Assembly (NCBI RefSeq): GCF_000426645.1
Contig: NZ_AUFT01000001.1
Coordinates: 124,001 to 188,000 of the forward strand
Source: Nakamurella lactea DSM 19367
GTDB lineage: Bacteria > Actinomycetota > Actinomycetes > Mycobacteriales > Nakamurellaceae
Length of the DNA: 64,000 nt
Direction of reading: 5' to 3'
Position numbers and translations under genes: made by a program. The notes below the pieces were generated by a model, which ran no database searches, was not told the origin of the DNA, and was given only the letters and a program-made list of their open reading frames with translations. Positions 9,710 through 16,625 of this stretch are shown in pieces. Positions within the stretch are counted from its first letter, which is position 1, and every line of letters begins with the position of its first letter.

Positions 9710-10387
9710 TCATGCCGACGGCGTGAGCAGTTCCCAGTGACCCTCGGACAGCACCTCGACGGTGCCGTCGACCACCGAAATGGCCGTTTGGTCGTCGATC
9801 GCATACGCCGGTCCCGGGATCCTCGTCGCCCAGCTGCGCGCGCGGTCGAGCGTGTTGCTGGACCAGCCCGGGTAATCCAGATGCGGAAAGATCGAGAAGT
9901 CGACGACGCCCAGAACCTCGTCACCGCCGTCGGGGTGCCAGTCGACGAACTCGCGGCCGATCCGAGGCGTCATCACCATGCTGCCGGCACTCACTCCGAC
10001 CCAGACGGTGTCCCGCAGCGACGGAAGCAGATCGGCCAGCCCCGATTGCCGCATCCAATGGCAGAGGTAGATCGCCTCGCCGCCGTCGACCAACAGGACG
10101 TCTGCCTCGCGGACCCACGGAACCCAGCGGTCCTCGGCGATGCTCGGCAGTGCGGTGAGCTCGAGGACGCCGATCGATTTCCAGCCCAGGCCGCACAGTC
10201 CGGGGTCGTCCCCCCACTCGCCGGCGATCGACCGCCACACCGATGCGGGCGAGCAGGCCGGCTGGCCCCACTGCGCCGTCGGGATGAACAGCGCGCTCGA
10301 CTCGCTGATCGGCTTCCCCAACAGATCGACCAACGCTGTGCGGATGCTGGTGTTGGTGACTCCGCCGGAGGTGAGTAGCAGTTTCAT
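9710..10387 (-). CDS. S51 family serine peptidase (dipeptidase E-like, class I glutamine-amidotransferase fold)
   Basis: 225 residues starting at ATG 10387. The protein begins MKLLLTSGG, has VDGGEAIYL in the middle and the nucleophile motif GVSAGSMV typical of peptidase E, followed by VDFSIFPHLDYP, which carries the conserved His region of the family. Peptidase E enzymes are cytoplasmic and cleave Asp-X dipeptides; the substrate of this relative is not certain. It is transcribed divergently from the HxlR regulator with only about 100 bp between them, so it is the obvious candidate target of that regulator. Confidence 0.82.
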   Translation of the reverse strand: MKLLLTSGGVTNTSIRTALVDLLGKPISESSALFIPTAQWGQPACSPASVWRSIAGEWGDDPGLCGLGWKSIGVLELTALPSIAEDRWVPWVREADVLLVDGGEAIYLCHWMRQSGLADLLPSLRDTVWVGVSAGSMVMTPRIGREFVDWHPDGGDEVLGVVDFSIFPHLDYPGWSSNTLDRARSWATRIPGPAYAIDDQTAISVVDGTVEVLSEGHWELLTPSA

Positions 10388-10422
10388 GATGAGCCTTCTT
10401 GTGACCGACGGTCGCCGGGGAG

Positions 10423-10478
10423 AACTGGTTGCAAAGTGCGAGTAGTTGGCGAGACGCTAGCACAACCGGTTGCGAAGT
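10423..10478. promoter_or_regulatory. Paired direct-repeat operator and candidate leaderless promoter of the HxlR gene
   Basis: Two near-identical 15-mers, AACTGGTTGCAAAGT (10423-10437) and AACCGGTTGCGAAGT (10464-10478), lie 41 bp apart, close to four helical turns, in the divergent gap. The second touches a TACTAT hexamer (10478-10483) that ends exactly 7 nt before the HxlR ATG, as expected for a leaderless transcript. HxlR-type regulators commonly bind such sites near their own gene; binding here is inferred. Confidence 0.6.
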
Positions 10479-10490
10479 ACTATCAGCCTG

Positions 10491-11000
10491 ATGGCTGACT
10501 TCCAAGACGTGGTGCACCGGTCGGGTTGCCCGATCAACCTGGCCGTCGAGGTGCTGGGCGACCGGTGGTCGCTGGTGGTCCTGCGCGACGTGATGTTCGG
10601 CGATCGGCACTACTTCCGCGAGCTGCTGACGAGGTCGCAGGAGGGGATCGCGTCCAACATCCTCGCCGACCGGCTGCGGCGGCTGGTCGCCAACGGGCTG
10701 TTGTGGCGGTCCGCCGACGAGACCCACCGGCAGAAGATCCGCTACAGCCTCACCGAAGCGGGCGTGCAGCTGGTGCCGGTGATGGCGGCACTCGGCTCCT
10801 GGGGGCGGCGACACATGCCGGCCGGCCACGAGCTCTCCGTCCGCGCCGAGCTGCTCGAGCGGGGCGGGCCCGAGCTGTGGGACAGGTTCATGGACGAGCT
10901 GCGCGAGCAGCATCTCGGCATTCCGCGCCCGGCGGGGACGCCGTCGGTTTTCGCCGAGCTGCAGGCGGCATACGAAGCCGCGGTCGAGCAGGCAGGCTAG
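10491..11000 (+). CDS. HxlR-family winged-helix transcriptional regulator
   Basis: 169 residues. The HxlR core is plain: CPINLAVEVLGDRWSLVVLRD at the N-terminus with the conserved Cys, FRELLTRSQEGIASNILADRLRRL as the recognition-helix region, and RYSLTEAGVQLVPVM as the wing. The ATG at 10491 is preferred over the in-frame ATG 21 nt upstream because a TACTAT hexamer lies 7 nt before it. Members of the family often sense electrophiles or redox stress through the N-terminal Cys and regulate a divergent neighbour, here the S51 peptidase. Its stop codon lies 115 bp before attL, so the gene is host DNA. Confidence 0.9.
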   Translation: MADFQDVVHRSGCPINLAVEVLGDRWSLVVLRDVMFGDRHYFRELLTRSQEGIASNILADRLRRLVANGLLWRSADETHRQKIRYSLTEAGVQLVPVMAALGSWGRRHMPAGHELSVRAELLERGGPELWDRFMDELREQHLGIPRPAGTPSVFAELQAAYEAAVEQAG

Positions 11001-11040
11001 CGCCAACGATCGCGCAGCCGCGATGACGGGTGCCCCAGAA

Positions 11041-11093
11041 ACGCAAGAAACCCCCTGGGAGACGCAAGAAACCCCCTGGCGAGAGGGGGTTTC
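11041..11093. terminator. Intrinsic terminator with a duplicated left arm
   Basis: A 10-bp stem (GAAACCCCCT at 11068-11077 with its complement at 11084-11093, loop GGCGAG) lies between the HxlR gene and attL. The left arm with its flank is tandemly duplicated (ACGCAAGAAACCCCCTGG at 11041-11058 and 11062-11079, 21-bp period). Before phage insertion this hairpin would have stood just downstream of tRNA-Asn, so it probably terminated the tRNA transcript as well. Confidence 0.65.
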
Positions 11094-11115
11094 CTGGGCA
11101 TTTCACCTGGTCCTG

Positions 11116-11160
11116 GCTCCCCCGGCTGGACTCGAACCAGCAACCGTCCGATTAACAGTC
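11116..11160. repeat. attL core (displaced 3' end of tRNA-Asn)
   Basis: 45 bp identical to 60276-60320, running from the discriminator end of the tRNA into the anticodon loop. After one mismatch four further bases match, then the sequences diverge. This copy lacks the 5' half of the tRNA and cannot give a functional tRNA. It is the original host 3' end left behind by insertion. Confidence 0.95.
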
Positions 11161-11229
11161 AGAAGGTTGGGCCGTCCAGATGTATCATTCATAGGCTCCC
11201 ATCAGGCAAAATGTCTACAGGGCGCTACG

Positions 11230-11267
11230 GGGTCCCGTGGTAACCTATGGGTCCCTGAATGGGTCCC
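11230..11267 (+). promoter_or_regulatory. Candidate integrase arm-type sites, left side (three GGGTCCC repeats)
   Basis: GGGTCCC occurs at 11230-11236, 11249-11255 and 11261-11267, twice in the longer form ATGGGTCCC or TGGGTCCC, between the attL core and the integrase start. Two more copies lie on the phage side of attR (60184-60190, 60195-60201), in the same orientation. Tyrosine integrases of this type bind core and separate arm sites; the assignment is inferred from placement and repetition. Confidence 0.5.
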
Positions 11268-11299
11268 CGGCCTCACCAGCAACCAAGGCGGTAACAGTC

Positions 11300-12523
11300 A
11301 TGGCGGTGTACGAAGACGCGAACGGTGTGTGGTGGGCGAAGATCGACGCGGGCTACACCAAGAGTGGCGGCCGGCGCAGGATCAAACGCAGCGTCAAGCC
11401 CAAAGGCGAGAAGGGCAAGAAGGCCGCCGAGGTCGAGGAACGCAAGCTGCTGCGCGCGAAGAACGAGGGCACGCTCACGATCAAATCCACGAAGGTCAAG
11501 GCATGGGCCGACGAGTGGCTGGAGCGGCAGGCATCACGCGTCCGGCCCAAGACGTGGCTCGGCTATCGGACCACCGTCAGCTACATCATCCCGACGATCG
11601 GTCACAAGGATCTGGATAAGCTCACTCCGGCCGATGTGCGGGCCGTTGCTGCCAAGGTCAAGGCCGATGGAGGGAACTCGACCACGGCGCGCGGCCACCA
11701 GACTGTCACCGTCAAGATGCTGCGCGATGCACTGGCCGAGGGTCACAAGGTTCCGGCCCCTGTCTTTGTGGTGGAGCTGCCGAAGATAGCGACGAACGAT
11801 CGAGATGCGATCCCCGGTGACGATGGCCGCGCGCTACTCGCCACCGCAGCCCAACTCCCCGACGGATCCCGCTGGGTCGCCGCGCTGCTACAGGGCATGC
11901 GTCAGGGTGAGTGTCTGGGGCTGACGTGGCAGTGTGTCGACCTCGCACGCAACACACTCGACGTGTCTTGGCAGCTACAGGCGCTCCCCTACGCCCACGG
12001 CTGCGACCCGAAGTGTGGCCGCAAGTTCGGCGGCGATTGCCCGCAACGGTTCCTCCAGGTGCCCGATGGATACGAGTACAGGATCCTGTACGGCGCGGTC
12101 TGCCTCGTGCGCCCCAAGTCCAAGAGCGGCAAGCGCATCATCCCGCTCGTGCCCTGGATGGCCGCCGCGCTCCGAGGATGGAAGCGTGAAGCGCCGGCCT
12201 CGCCGCACGATCTCGTGTGGCCCGACGCGACAGGCGAACCGCGTGACCCCGACGACGACCGAGCCGTATGGAAGGCCCTACAGGACGCCGCGAAGGTAGC
12301 GTTACCCGAAGGCCGCCACTGGCACCTGCACGAAGCGCGGCACACCACCGCGACGCTGCTCCTGGAGGCCGACGTGGATCCCCAGACCGTCATCGCCATC
12401 ATGGGACACGCGTCGATCGTCACGTCCCGCGGATACCAACACGTGCCGCAGGCATTGGCCCGGCAGGCGTTGGAGCGGGTAGCCGAGCGGTTGGGATTGC
12501 CCTCGGGTGAAACCGCCACATGA
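11300..12523 (+). CDS. int: Tyrosine-family site-specific integrase
   Basis: 407 residues from ATG 11300. A GTG 63 nt upstream would place coding sequence over the candidate arm sites and is less likely. The N-terminus has the three-strand arm-binding fold (VYEDANGVWWAKIDAG), followed by a SAM-like core-binding domain and the catalytic domain with Arg201 (GMRQGECLGL), a Lys in the PKSKSGKR beta turn, His344 and Arg347 (HEARHT), His370 (MGHAS) and the nucleophile Tyr379. A Cys-containing insert (about 235-250, GCDPKCGRKFGGDC) is common in actinobacteriophage integrases and might bind metal. The enzyme integrates and excises the phage at tRNA-Asn. Confidence 0.95.
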   Translation: MAVYEDANGVWWAKIDAGYTKSGGRRRIKRSVKPKGEKGKKAAEVEERKLLRAKNEGTLTIKSTKVKAWADEWLERQASRVRPKTWLGYRTTVSYIIPTIGHKDLDKLTPADVRAVAAKVKADGGNSTTARGHQTVTVKMLRDALAEGHKVPAPVFVVELPKIATNDRDAIPGDDGRALLATAAQLPDGSRWVAALLQGMRQGECLGLTWQCVDLARNTLDVSWQLQALPYAHGCDPKCGRKFGGDCPQRFLQVPDGYEYRILYGAVCLVRPKSKSGKRIIPLVPWMAAALRGWKREAPASPHDLVWPDATGEPRDPDDDRAVWKALQDAAKVALPEGRHWHLHEARHTTATLLLEADVDPQTVIAIMGHASIVTSRGYQHVPQALARQALERVAERLGLPSGETAT

Positions 12524-12535
12524 CGTCGCGATCAG

Positions 12536-13042
12536 CTACGACACGATCCCGATGATGATGGCAATGGCGATGGCCGTGAAGACCACGATGTAGGCCCAGT
12601 CGCTCGGGAGTAGCGGGTTCTTCCCGGCCGCCTTGCGCTCCTTGCGACGCCGCGCCTTGTCGTCGGTGATCGCCTTCGTGGCGGCAGCTGTTCCGAGGTT
12701 CGCGCCATTGACCGTGCCGCCCTTGGCGATCGTGTTGATCCCGGCCGCGAACTTGCGTGCATCGTTCGACAGCTTCGGGTCAACGCGCATCGCCATCGAG
12801 TACTCGGGAGCGTCGACCAGGATGTACAGCTCGCGGTTGTCCTTCTTCTTCTGCCACGCCAGCGCGAAGACTCCGGTCAGCAGGATCCGGGACGCGGTGA
12901 TCCGCTTGTCCAGGTTCCCGGCACTGTCCACCGTGGCAACGGCGCCTTCCAGCGACCCGCCCTGGCCGGCACATCGGATCGTCTTCGCATCCGTGTTCAG
13001 CGTCATCACGCCATCGAGCGTCTTCAATGGCCATTGCGCCAT
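12536..13042 (-). CDS. Tail-anchored membrane protein of the lysogeny cassette (PH-like domain suspected)
   Basis: 168 residues from ATG 13042, with AAAGGAAG upstream. The first ~110 residues look like a beta-rich domain (alternating strands around TLDGVMTLNTD, ITASRILLTGVFALAWQKK and RELYILVDAP) ending in a helix, reminiscent of bacterial PH-like domains. A charged Lys/Arg linker follows, then a C-terminal transmembrane helix with Ile/Ala repeats and only two residues after it. It is the last gene of the leftward repressor operon, converging on the integrase. Genes in this position are usually expressed in the lysogen and often act in superinfection exclusion or host modification; that role is inferred from position only. 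Confidence 0.65.
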   Translation of the reverse strand: MAQWPLKTLDGVMTLNTDAKTIRCAGQGGSLEGAVATVDSAGNLDKRITASRILLTGVFALAWQKKKDNRELYILVDAPEYSMAMRVDPKLSNDARKFAAGINTIAKGGTVNGANLGTAAATKAITDDKARRRKERKAAGKNPLLPSDWAYIVVFTAIAIAIIIGIVS

Positions 13043-13058
13043 GGTGATCAGCTTCCTT

Positions 13059-13358
13059 TCAAGCAACCTGAGTAGCGGACATCCTCCGTGCGAGTCGGGG
13101 GATCACCTCGTGAGTCTCGCCATCGACCATGCATCCCAGACAACGCTCCTGACCTAACGCCATCACCTTCTGCAGAGCCGCCCGCCGCCGGAACGGCGTC
13201 AGCCTCTCTGACACCTCGACGTGTTGCAGCCCCGCAAGATAGAGAGCCGCCCGGCCCGCCGGCAGATCCGTCACGTAGACGTTGATCCCGTGCTGATCCA
13301 TCCATCGATCTACAGAATGCATTCCCCTGCGCCCCATCCGACCCGAGCCCGACCCCAT
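13059..13358 (-). CDS. ImmA/IrrE-like protein lacking the HExxH zinc motif
   Basis: 99 residues from ATG 13358, preceded by AAGGAG. The middle of the protein follows the order seen in phage-encoded ImmA/IrrE metallopeptidases beside repressors: HGINVYVTDLPAGRAALYLAG, then HVEVSERLTPFRRRAALQK, where the family normally continues into HExxH. Here that segment reads QKVMALGQERC, with no histidine pair. ImmA proteins cleave or inactivate the phage repressor. If the fold call is right, this copy is catalytically dead and could act as a non-proteolytic partner of the repressor. The gene lies between the repressor and the tail-anchored protein. The resemblance is moderate. Confidence 0.5.
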   Translation of the reverse strand: MGSGSGRMGRRGMHSVDRWMDQHGINVYVTDLPAGRAALYLAGLQHVEVSERLTPFRRRAALQKVMALGQERCLGCMVDGETHEVIPRLARRMSATQVA

Positions 13359-13461
13359 TGGTTAACTCCTTACCGGCAGAGGTTACGGGGCGACACGCTC
13401 CGTAGGCAATAGCAGTCAGGGTGAACGCGCGCAACACGAACGGGTGTATTCGTGGCAGGGA

Positions 13462-13770
13462 TCACCCCGCCTCTCCCCCGTTTGCGTCATCATCGTCAAC
13501 CCACAGCACCTCCGAGCGCGCCATCAACGCCTCGGCCTGCTCCACAACCTCAGACATCGTGACCCCAAGGGCAGACGCGTAGGCCCACGCCTTGTCGATG
13601 CTCAGCGTCCGAGAGTTCTGGCTCTCCATGTTCGAGGTCGTCGTCCGTGAGATCTCACCTGGCGACGTGCCAAGTCGGGTTGCCAACTCCCGGCCGCTCA
13701 CGCCTAGTTCCTTCATCAGCACTGTCACAGCCAGGCGCACGTAGCGCTCGTACAACCGGTCGTCGTTCAT
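13462..13770 (-). CDS. HTH phage repressor (immunity repressor)
   Basis: 102 residues from ATG 13770. A helix-turn-helix of the XRE/Cro type is visible (VSGRELATRLGTSPGEISRTTT), followed by TLSIDKAWAYASALGVTMSEVV, the usual C-terminal extension of short repressors. No ribosome binding site precedes the ATG; instead a TACTCT hexamer ends 7 nt upstream, as for a leaderless mRNA. The protein is divergent from the Cro-like gene across a region with repeated ACCGATCTGG elements. An upstream in-frame extension overlapping those operators was rejected. It would maintain lysogeny by blocking the rightward early promoter. Confidence 0.8.
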   Translation of the reverse strand: MNDDRLYERYVRLAVTVLMKELGVSGRELATRLGTSPGEISRTTTSNMESQNSRTLSIDKAWAYASALGVTMSEVVEQAEALMARSEVLWVDDDDANGGEAG

Positions 13771-13775
13771 GATCA

Positions 13776-13888
13776 GGAGAGTACAGATCTGGCGTACTAG
13801 ATACCGGAACGGGTGACGGAATCCGCCGATCGGGTGATTAACCGATCTGGTGTTGTTCAGAACCGATCTGGGGTCTACAGTAACCATC
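13776..13888. promoter_or_regulatory. Divergent immunity-switch promoters with three ACNGATCTGG operators
   Basis: Rightward promoter: TTGTTC (13853-13858), a 17-bp spacer, TACAGT (13876-13881), then 7 nt to the Cro ATG, so the transcript should be leaderless. Operators: ACCGATCTGG at 13841-13850 and 13862-13871, 21 bp or two helical turns apart, straddling the -35 box. A variant, ACAGATCTGG (13784-13793), lies just upstream of the leftward -10 (complement of 13778-13783), suggesting that the repressor controls its own gene. Leftward -35 is weak. Confidence 0.65.
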
Positions 13889-14125
13889 ATGGTTAACCAG
13901 ACGGCAGCGCTGCTACAGGTCGTGCAAGCCGAAGTTGCCCGGTCGGGTCGGAGTCAAGCCGACTTGGCCGCCGCTTCTGGAATCAATCGCGTCACGTTAG
14001 GCCGCCGGCTCAACGGCTCGATCCCGTTCACCTGGGACCAGCTGTATGCCCTCGGCCGTGCGCTCGGAGTGACCCCACTCAGGTGGTTCGCCGAGATCGA
14101 GGCTGCACAGTCGCAGCCGTCCTAA
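13889..14125 (+). CDS. Cro-like HTH DNA-binding protein
   Basis: 78 residues from ATG 13889. An XRE-type helix-turn-helix is evident (RSQADLAAASGINRVTLGRRLNG) followed by the conserved helix DQLYALGRALGVTPLRWF. It is the first gene read rightward from the switch, opposite the repressor, and its ATG coincides with the predicted transcription start. By position it would act as Cro, turning down the repressor after induction; binding to the ACCGATCTGG elements is likely but not shown. Confidence 0.8.
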   Translation: MVNQTAALLQVVQAEVARSGRSQADLAAASGINRVTLGRRLNGSIPFTWDQLYALGRALGVTPLRWFAEIEAAQSQPS

Positions 14126-14304
14126 AGGGACCCGATCCTTCACAACTCCATACAGCGCACGGACGTAGATACGGGAGCACCCACGCCATCGGGTGTTGCT
14201 ACACGCCAAGTGAGGTCGGCCAGGCAGCCGAAGGAACCCACCACTGGTAGGGAACGGAATCCGAGCGCGGCACACGAGGGCCGGTATGTCCCGGATCGCT
14301 TGTG
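14126..14304. other. Early-operon leader, possibly encoding a 31-residue peptide
   Basis: Between the Cro-like gene and the next coupled frames there is about 180 bp without a recognised gene. A GTG at 14210 opens a 31-codon frame that ends at 14305 in TGATG, overlapping the start of the following frame. This coupling is the only support for the peptide. No clear promoter or terminator is seen. Confidence 0.25.
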
Positions 14305-14553
14305 ATGCAACACCAATCAGCAATGCCCCGCCCAGCCCAGTGCCGCACGGACCTCCGAGCGCGTGGATGGCTGGCCGCCGAGTTCAAGTCGGGCCGGGGC
14401 ACGTATCCGCACCCAGTGGCTATGCCTGCCACGCATCGGGTGCAAGCGCTGCCAGTAGCGGCGAACGGTCATGCCGACCGAACGGGGCGCGCCATCGACG
14501 CCCACAGCGCACCGACACCAATCCCCCACCCCGACCGGAAGGACCGACCATGA
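14305..14553 (+). CDS. Hypothetical early protein (doubtful)
   Basis: 82 residues, starting in a TGATG overlap (ATG 14305) and ending in an ATGA overlap with the next gene. The composition is rich in Ala, Arg, Pro and His with no recognisable motif, so it may be a chance frame; coupling at both ends argues mildly for a real gene. Confidence 0.35.
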   Translation: MQHQSAMPRPAQCRTDLRARGWLAAEFKSGRGTYPHPVAMPATHRVQALPVAANGHADRTGRAIDAHSAPTPIPHPDRKDRP

Positions 14554-14735
14554 AGTCAACCCCGACACCGCTCACCGTGCACGCATCAGCCTGCACCACC
14601 CGCACCTATCAATACCAGGCGCCATGGAAGTTGCGAGCGCCGATCATCGCCGTCTGCACCACCCCGAACTGCGGCGCCACTCGCCGGCTCGTTGGTCGTG
14701 ATGTTCCCAAGCCGATCTCGGAGTTGGCCCAGTGA
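14550..14735 (+). CDS. Small early protein with a CxxxxC pair
   Basis: 61 residues from ATG 14550, with GGAAGGA 8 nt upstream. Contains VCTTPNCGATRRL, a possible half zinc ribbon. I do not recognise a family. Its stop overlaps the GTG of the next gene. Confidence 0.6.
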   Translation: MKSTPTPLTVHASACTTRTYQYQAPWKLRAPIIAVCTTPNCGATRRLVGRDVPKPISELAQ

Positions 14736-14932
14736 GCGCGCCGACCAAGTGGGCGGTTCTCAGCGAGAACTCCACCGGCTACCGCAGTACCAGCCTGTAT
14801 GGACCGTACAGAGATCTCAGCATGGCCATCGCCCAGGCCGAGAGCTACGCGGCGGACTGGGATGGCTCGAACCCCCGCCGATACGCCGTCGTTGAACTGG
14901 TCGAGCACTACATCACGGAGAGCACCCGATGA
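14732..14932 (+). CDS. Hypothetical early protein
   Basis: 66 residues from GTG 14732, coupled to both neighbours by 4-nt overlaps. It resembles small phage proteins that begin with a W-x-V-L-x-E-N strand and contain an amphipathic helix (MAIAQAESYAADW). Function unknown. Confidence 0.6.
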   Translation: MSAPTKWAVLSENSTGYRSTSLYGPYRDLSMAIAQAESYAADWDGSNPRRYAVVELVEHYITESTR

Positions 14933-15123
14933 CCGCGCCGAAGCTGTTCCTCACACTCCCCGAAGCTGTTGCGGCAACGGGTATGAGTCGGGAGCAGATC
15001 AAGAAGTACATCCACACTACGAATCCGAACGATCACCTACCGGCCAAGAAGCTGGACAACGGCCGCTACCTGATCAAGGTCACCGTGTTCAACGAGTGGT
15101 TCGAGCGGCAGGCAGACGCATGA
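14929..15123 (+). CDS. Excisionase/MerR-like helix-turn-helix protein
   Basis: 64 residues from ATG 14929. TLPEAVAATGMSREQIKKYIH is a typical HTH_17/excisionase start: a winged helix reading like the beginning of MerR proteins, with the wing KKLDNGRYLIKVTVFNEW. Such small proteins either bend DNA for integrase-mediated excision or regulate transcription. Its early position after the Cro gene suits an excisionase (recombination directionality factor), though the second HTH protein at 29680 is a rival. Confidence 0.65.
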   Translation: MTAPKLFLTLPEAVAATGMSREQIKKYIHTTNPNDHLPAKKLDNGRYLIKVTVFNEWFERQADA

Positions 15124-15341
15124 GCGCGCGAGATGACGCGCGACCGAATGCCGTCGAGCCACTAAGGCGAACGCCGCACTGCTACCGGCAGGGATCTGTC
15201 GCATCGAGCCCGACGACCCTTGTCGGGGCGGGGTCGGGTAGAGGGCTTAGCGACGACGATTCGGAGTGTGCGTTCTGCTTCACGGAGACTGGTCTCCATT
15301 CCCGGTCCTGCCCAGTCGGGAAATCCAAGGGGTCGGCATGA
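15120..15341 (+). CDS. Small early protein with a CxxC...C zinc-like motif
   Basis: 73 residues from ATG 15120 (ATGA overlap). The C-terminal part contains CAFCFTETGLHSRSCPVG, spacing compatible with a single zinc site. The N-terminal part looks disordered. No family recognised. Confidence 0.55.
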   Translation: MSARDDARPNAVEPLRRTPHCYRQGSVASSPTTLVGAGSGRGLSDDDSECAFCFTETGLHSRSCPVGKSKGSA

Positions 15342-15805
15342 CCACACTCCCCCGATTCTCCCACGCCGAGATCCGTTCGTTCGCAGACTGGCTGATCGAC
15401 CAGGGTTGGACGTACACGGGCGACGACGCGGACGGTCACGCACTGTTCAGCTACCCGAATGGTGCGGCCTACAAGTTGCCCGAGACGCCGCGTTACTTCC
15501 CCGTCCAGCGAAACCGGGTCGCGGTCCAGAAGTTGATGGGCCACAAGGTCGACGGCAAACGTTCTGCCGCCGCTGCCCGTGATCGTCAAGCGCGTGAGGC
15601 ATTGCGTGCCAGGGAATACCAGCAACACAGAGACGACGAACTGTCCCGGATCGTTGCACGCATCGACTCACGAGATGAGCGGGCACAGCAGCAGATCCGG
15701 GAAGCAGCCGACGAACTTGGTTGCCATGCCAGCGTCCGGGCCATTGATGCCCGACGCCGAGAGCTGATGTCAATCGCTGCCCTGATGGGTACGCGCATCC
15801 CTTAG
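15338..15805 (+). CDS. HicA-like-fold phage protein with coiled-coil tail
   Basis: 155 residues from ATG 15338, which overlaps the previous stop as ATGA. Residues about 1-65 resemble the double-stranded-RNA-binding-like fold of HicA toxins: helix SHAEIRSFADWLIDQGW, strands HALFSYPNGAAYKLP, then a helix around VAVQKLMGHK. The rest is a charged helix suited to a coiled coil. No HicB-like antitoxin is adjacent, so it is more likely a phage effector of that fold than a toxin-antitoxin pair. Fold inference only. Confidence 0.5.
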   Translation: MTTLPRFSHAEIRSFADWLIDQGWTYTGDDADGHALFSYPNGAAYKLPETPRYFPVQRNRVAVQKLMGHKVDGKRSAAAARDRQAREALRAREYQQHRDDELSRIVARIDSRDERAQQQIREAADELGCHASVRAIDARRRELMSIAALMGTRIP

Positions 15806-15815
15806 GAGTTCCGTC

Positions 15816-16004
15816 GTGGACCAGCGCAGCAAGAACCGATGGTGGGAACACTCTCGCCCCGGTCATGAACTGACACCGGAGGGCAGTCCGCTCTCTGGCA
15901 ATCAATTCTCTGGACGTACGTACGTACTTCGCGGCCACGTCATCCACCGGTGCTCATGTGGCTGGTTCGGATGGATCCACCCCTCACCCAAGGAGTTCCA
16001 GTGA
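15816..16004 (+). CDS. Small protein with C-x-C-G motif
   Basis: 62 residues from GTG 15816, with AGGAG 7 nt upstream. It contains HVIHRCSCGWFGWIHP, part of a zinc-ribbon-like knuckle. The DNA carries GGACGTACGTACGTAC (15912-15927), whose first 13 bases recur in the iteron region at 27075. Confidence 0.55.
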   Translation: MDQRSKNRWWEHSRPGHELTPEGSPLSGNQFSGRTYVLRGHVIHRCSCGWFGWIHPSPKEFQ

Positions 16005-16249
16005 ACACCGTTGTTTCCGTGGTCCTCATCATCGCGGGACTGAACCTGCTACTCGTGGCCGTCCTGCTGGTCGGCTTCATCCGTCGCCCATTCTCGAAGC
16101 GCAACACGATCGGCCATGCGCTGCAACACGTTGACGATCCGGTCGACTTCTACCCGGCCGAGTTCGTTGAGGTCGACTGGGAACAGCTCGTGTTCCACAA
16201 CGCCGACTTCGATGACGAGTGCGACAACCTGTACGGCAGCGAGTCATGA
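16001..16249 (+). CDS. Small membrane protein
   Basis: 82 residues from GTG 16001, preceded by AAGGAG. One N-terminal transmembrane helix (about residues 3-26), then a basic turn and a strongly acidic cytoplasmic tail. Function unknown. Confidence 0.6.
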   Translation: MNTVVSVVLIIAGLNLLLVAVLLVGFIRRPFSKRNTIGHALQHVDDPVDFYPAEFVEVDWEQLVFHNADFDDECDNLYGSES

Positions 16250-16431
16250 CCACTCTCGCCGACGCCTTCATCATCCTCCCCGACGCACACGGACCAACCA
16301 GCCACCACGACCCCAGCAACATGCGCCCCGAGATCGAGGCCAGGTTGCATCGTCGTCGGCGGCTCGTGTTCGACATTCGCCTAGGCCGATCCGTTGTGCG
16401 GCCTGCATACCACCAGGAGCGTCCGTCGTGA
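16246..16431 (+). CDS. Hypothetical early protein
   Basis: 61 residues from ATG 16246 (ATGA overlap). Contains HHDPSNMRPEIEARLHRRRR; no family recognised. Confidence 0.5.
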   Translation: MTTLADAFIILPDAHGPTSHHDPSNMRPEIEARLHRRRRLVFDIRLGRSVVRPAYHQERPS

Positions 16432-16625
16432 TCTTCGAATACGGATCAGCACCCCGAGGCCAGCAACCCAAGCCGCTGCCCTACTTCGTGCCCGTCGGCT
16501 ACCAGCGCTACGACCTCATGACCGACTCGAACGGCAACCTGTACCTACAGGACGCCGTGACCTGGACCAGCCAGCCTGACCCGAGGGCCAAGCGCTGGGA
16601 TCCGATTGGGCCGGTGGAACTGTGA
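16428..16625 (+). CDS. Hypothetical early protein
   Basis: 65 residues from GTG 16428, with AGGAG upstream. Contains FVPVGYQRYDLMTDSNGN, suggestive of a small beta fold. Function unknown. Confidence 0.5.
   Translation: MIFEYGSAPRGQQPKPLPYFVPVGYQRYDLMTDSNGNLYLQDAVTWTSQPDPRAKRWDPIGPVEL

Noticed and set aside
11116-11190. A second tRNA gene at the left end
   Set aside because: Only the 3' half matches; the sequence beyond the anticodon loop does not form D or acceptor arms.
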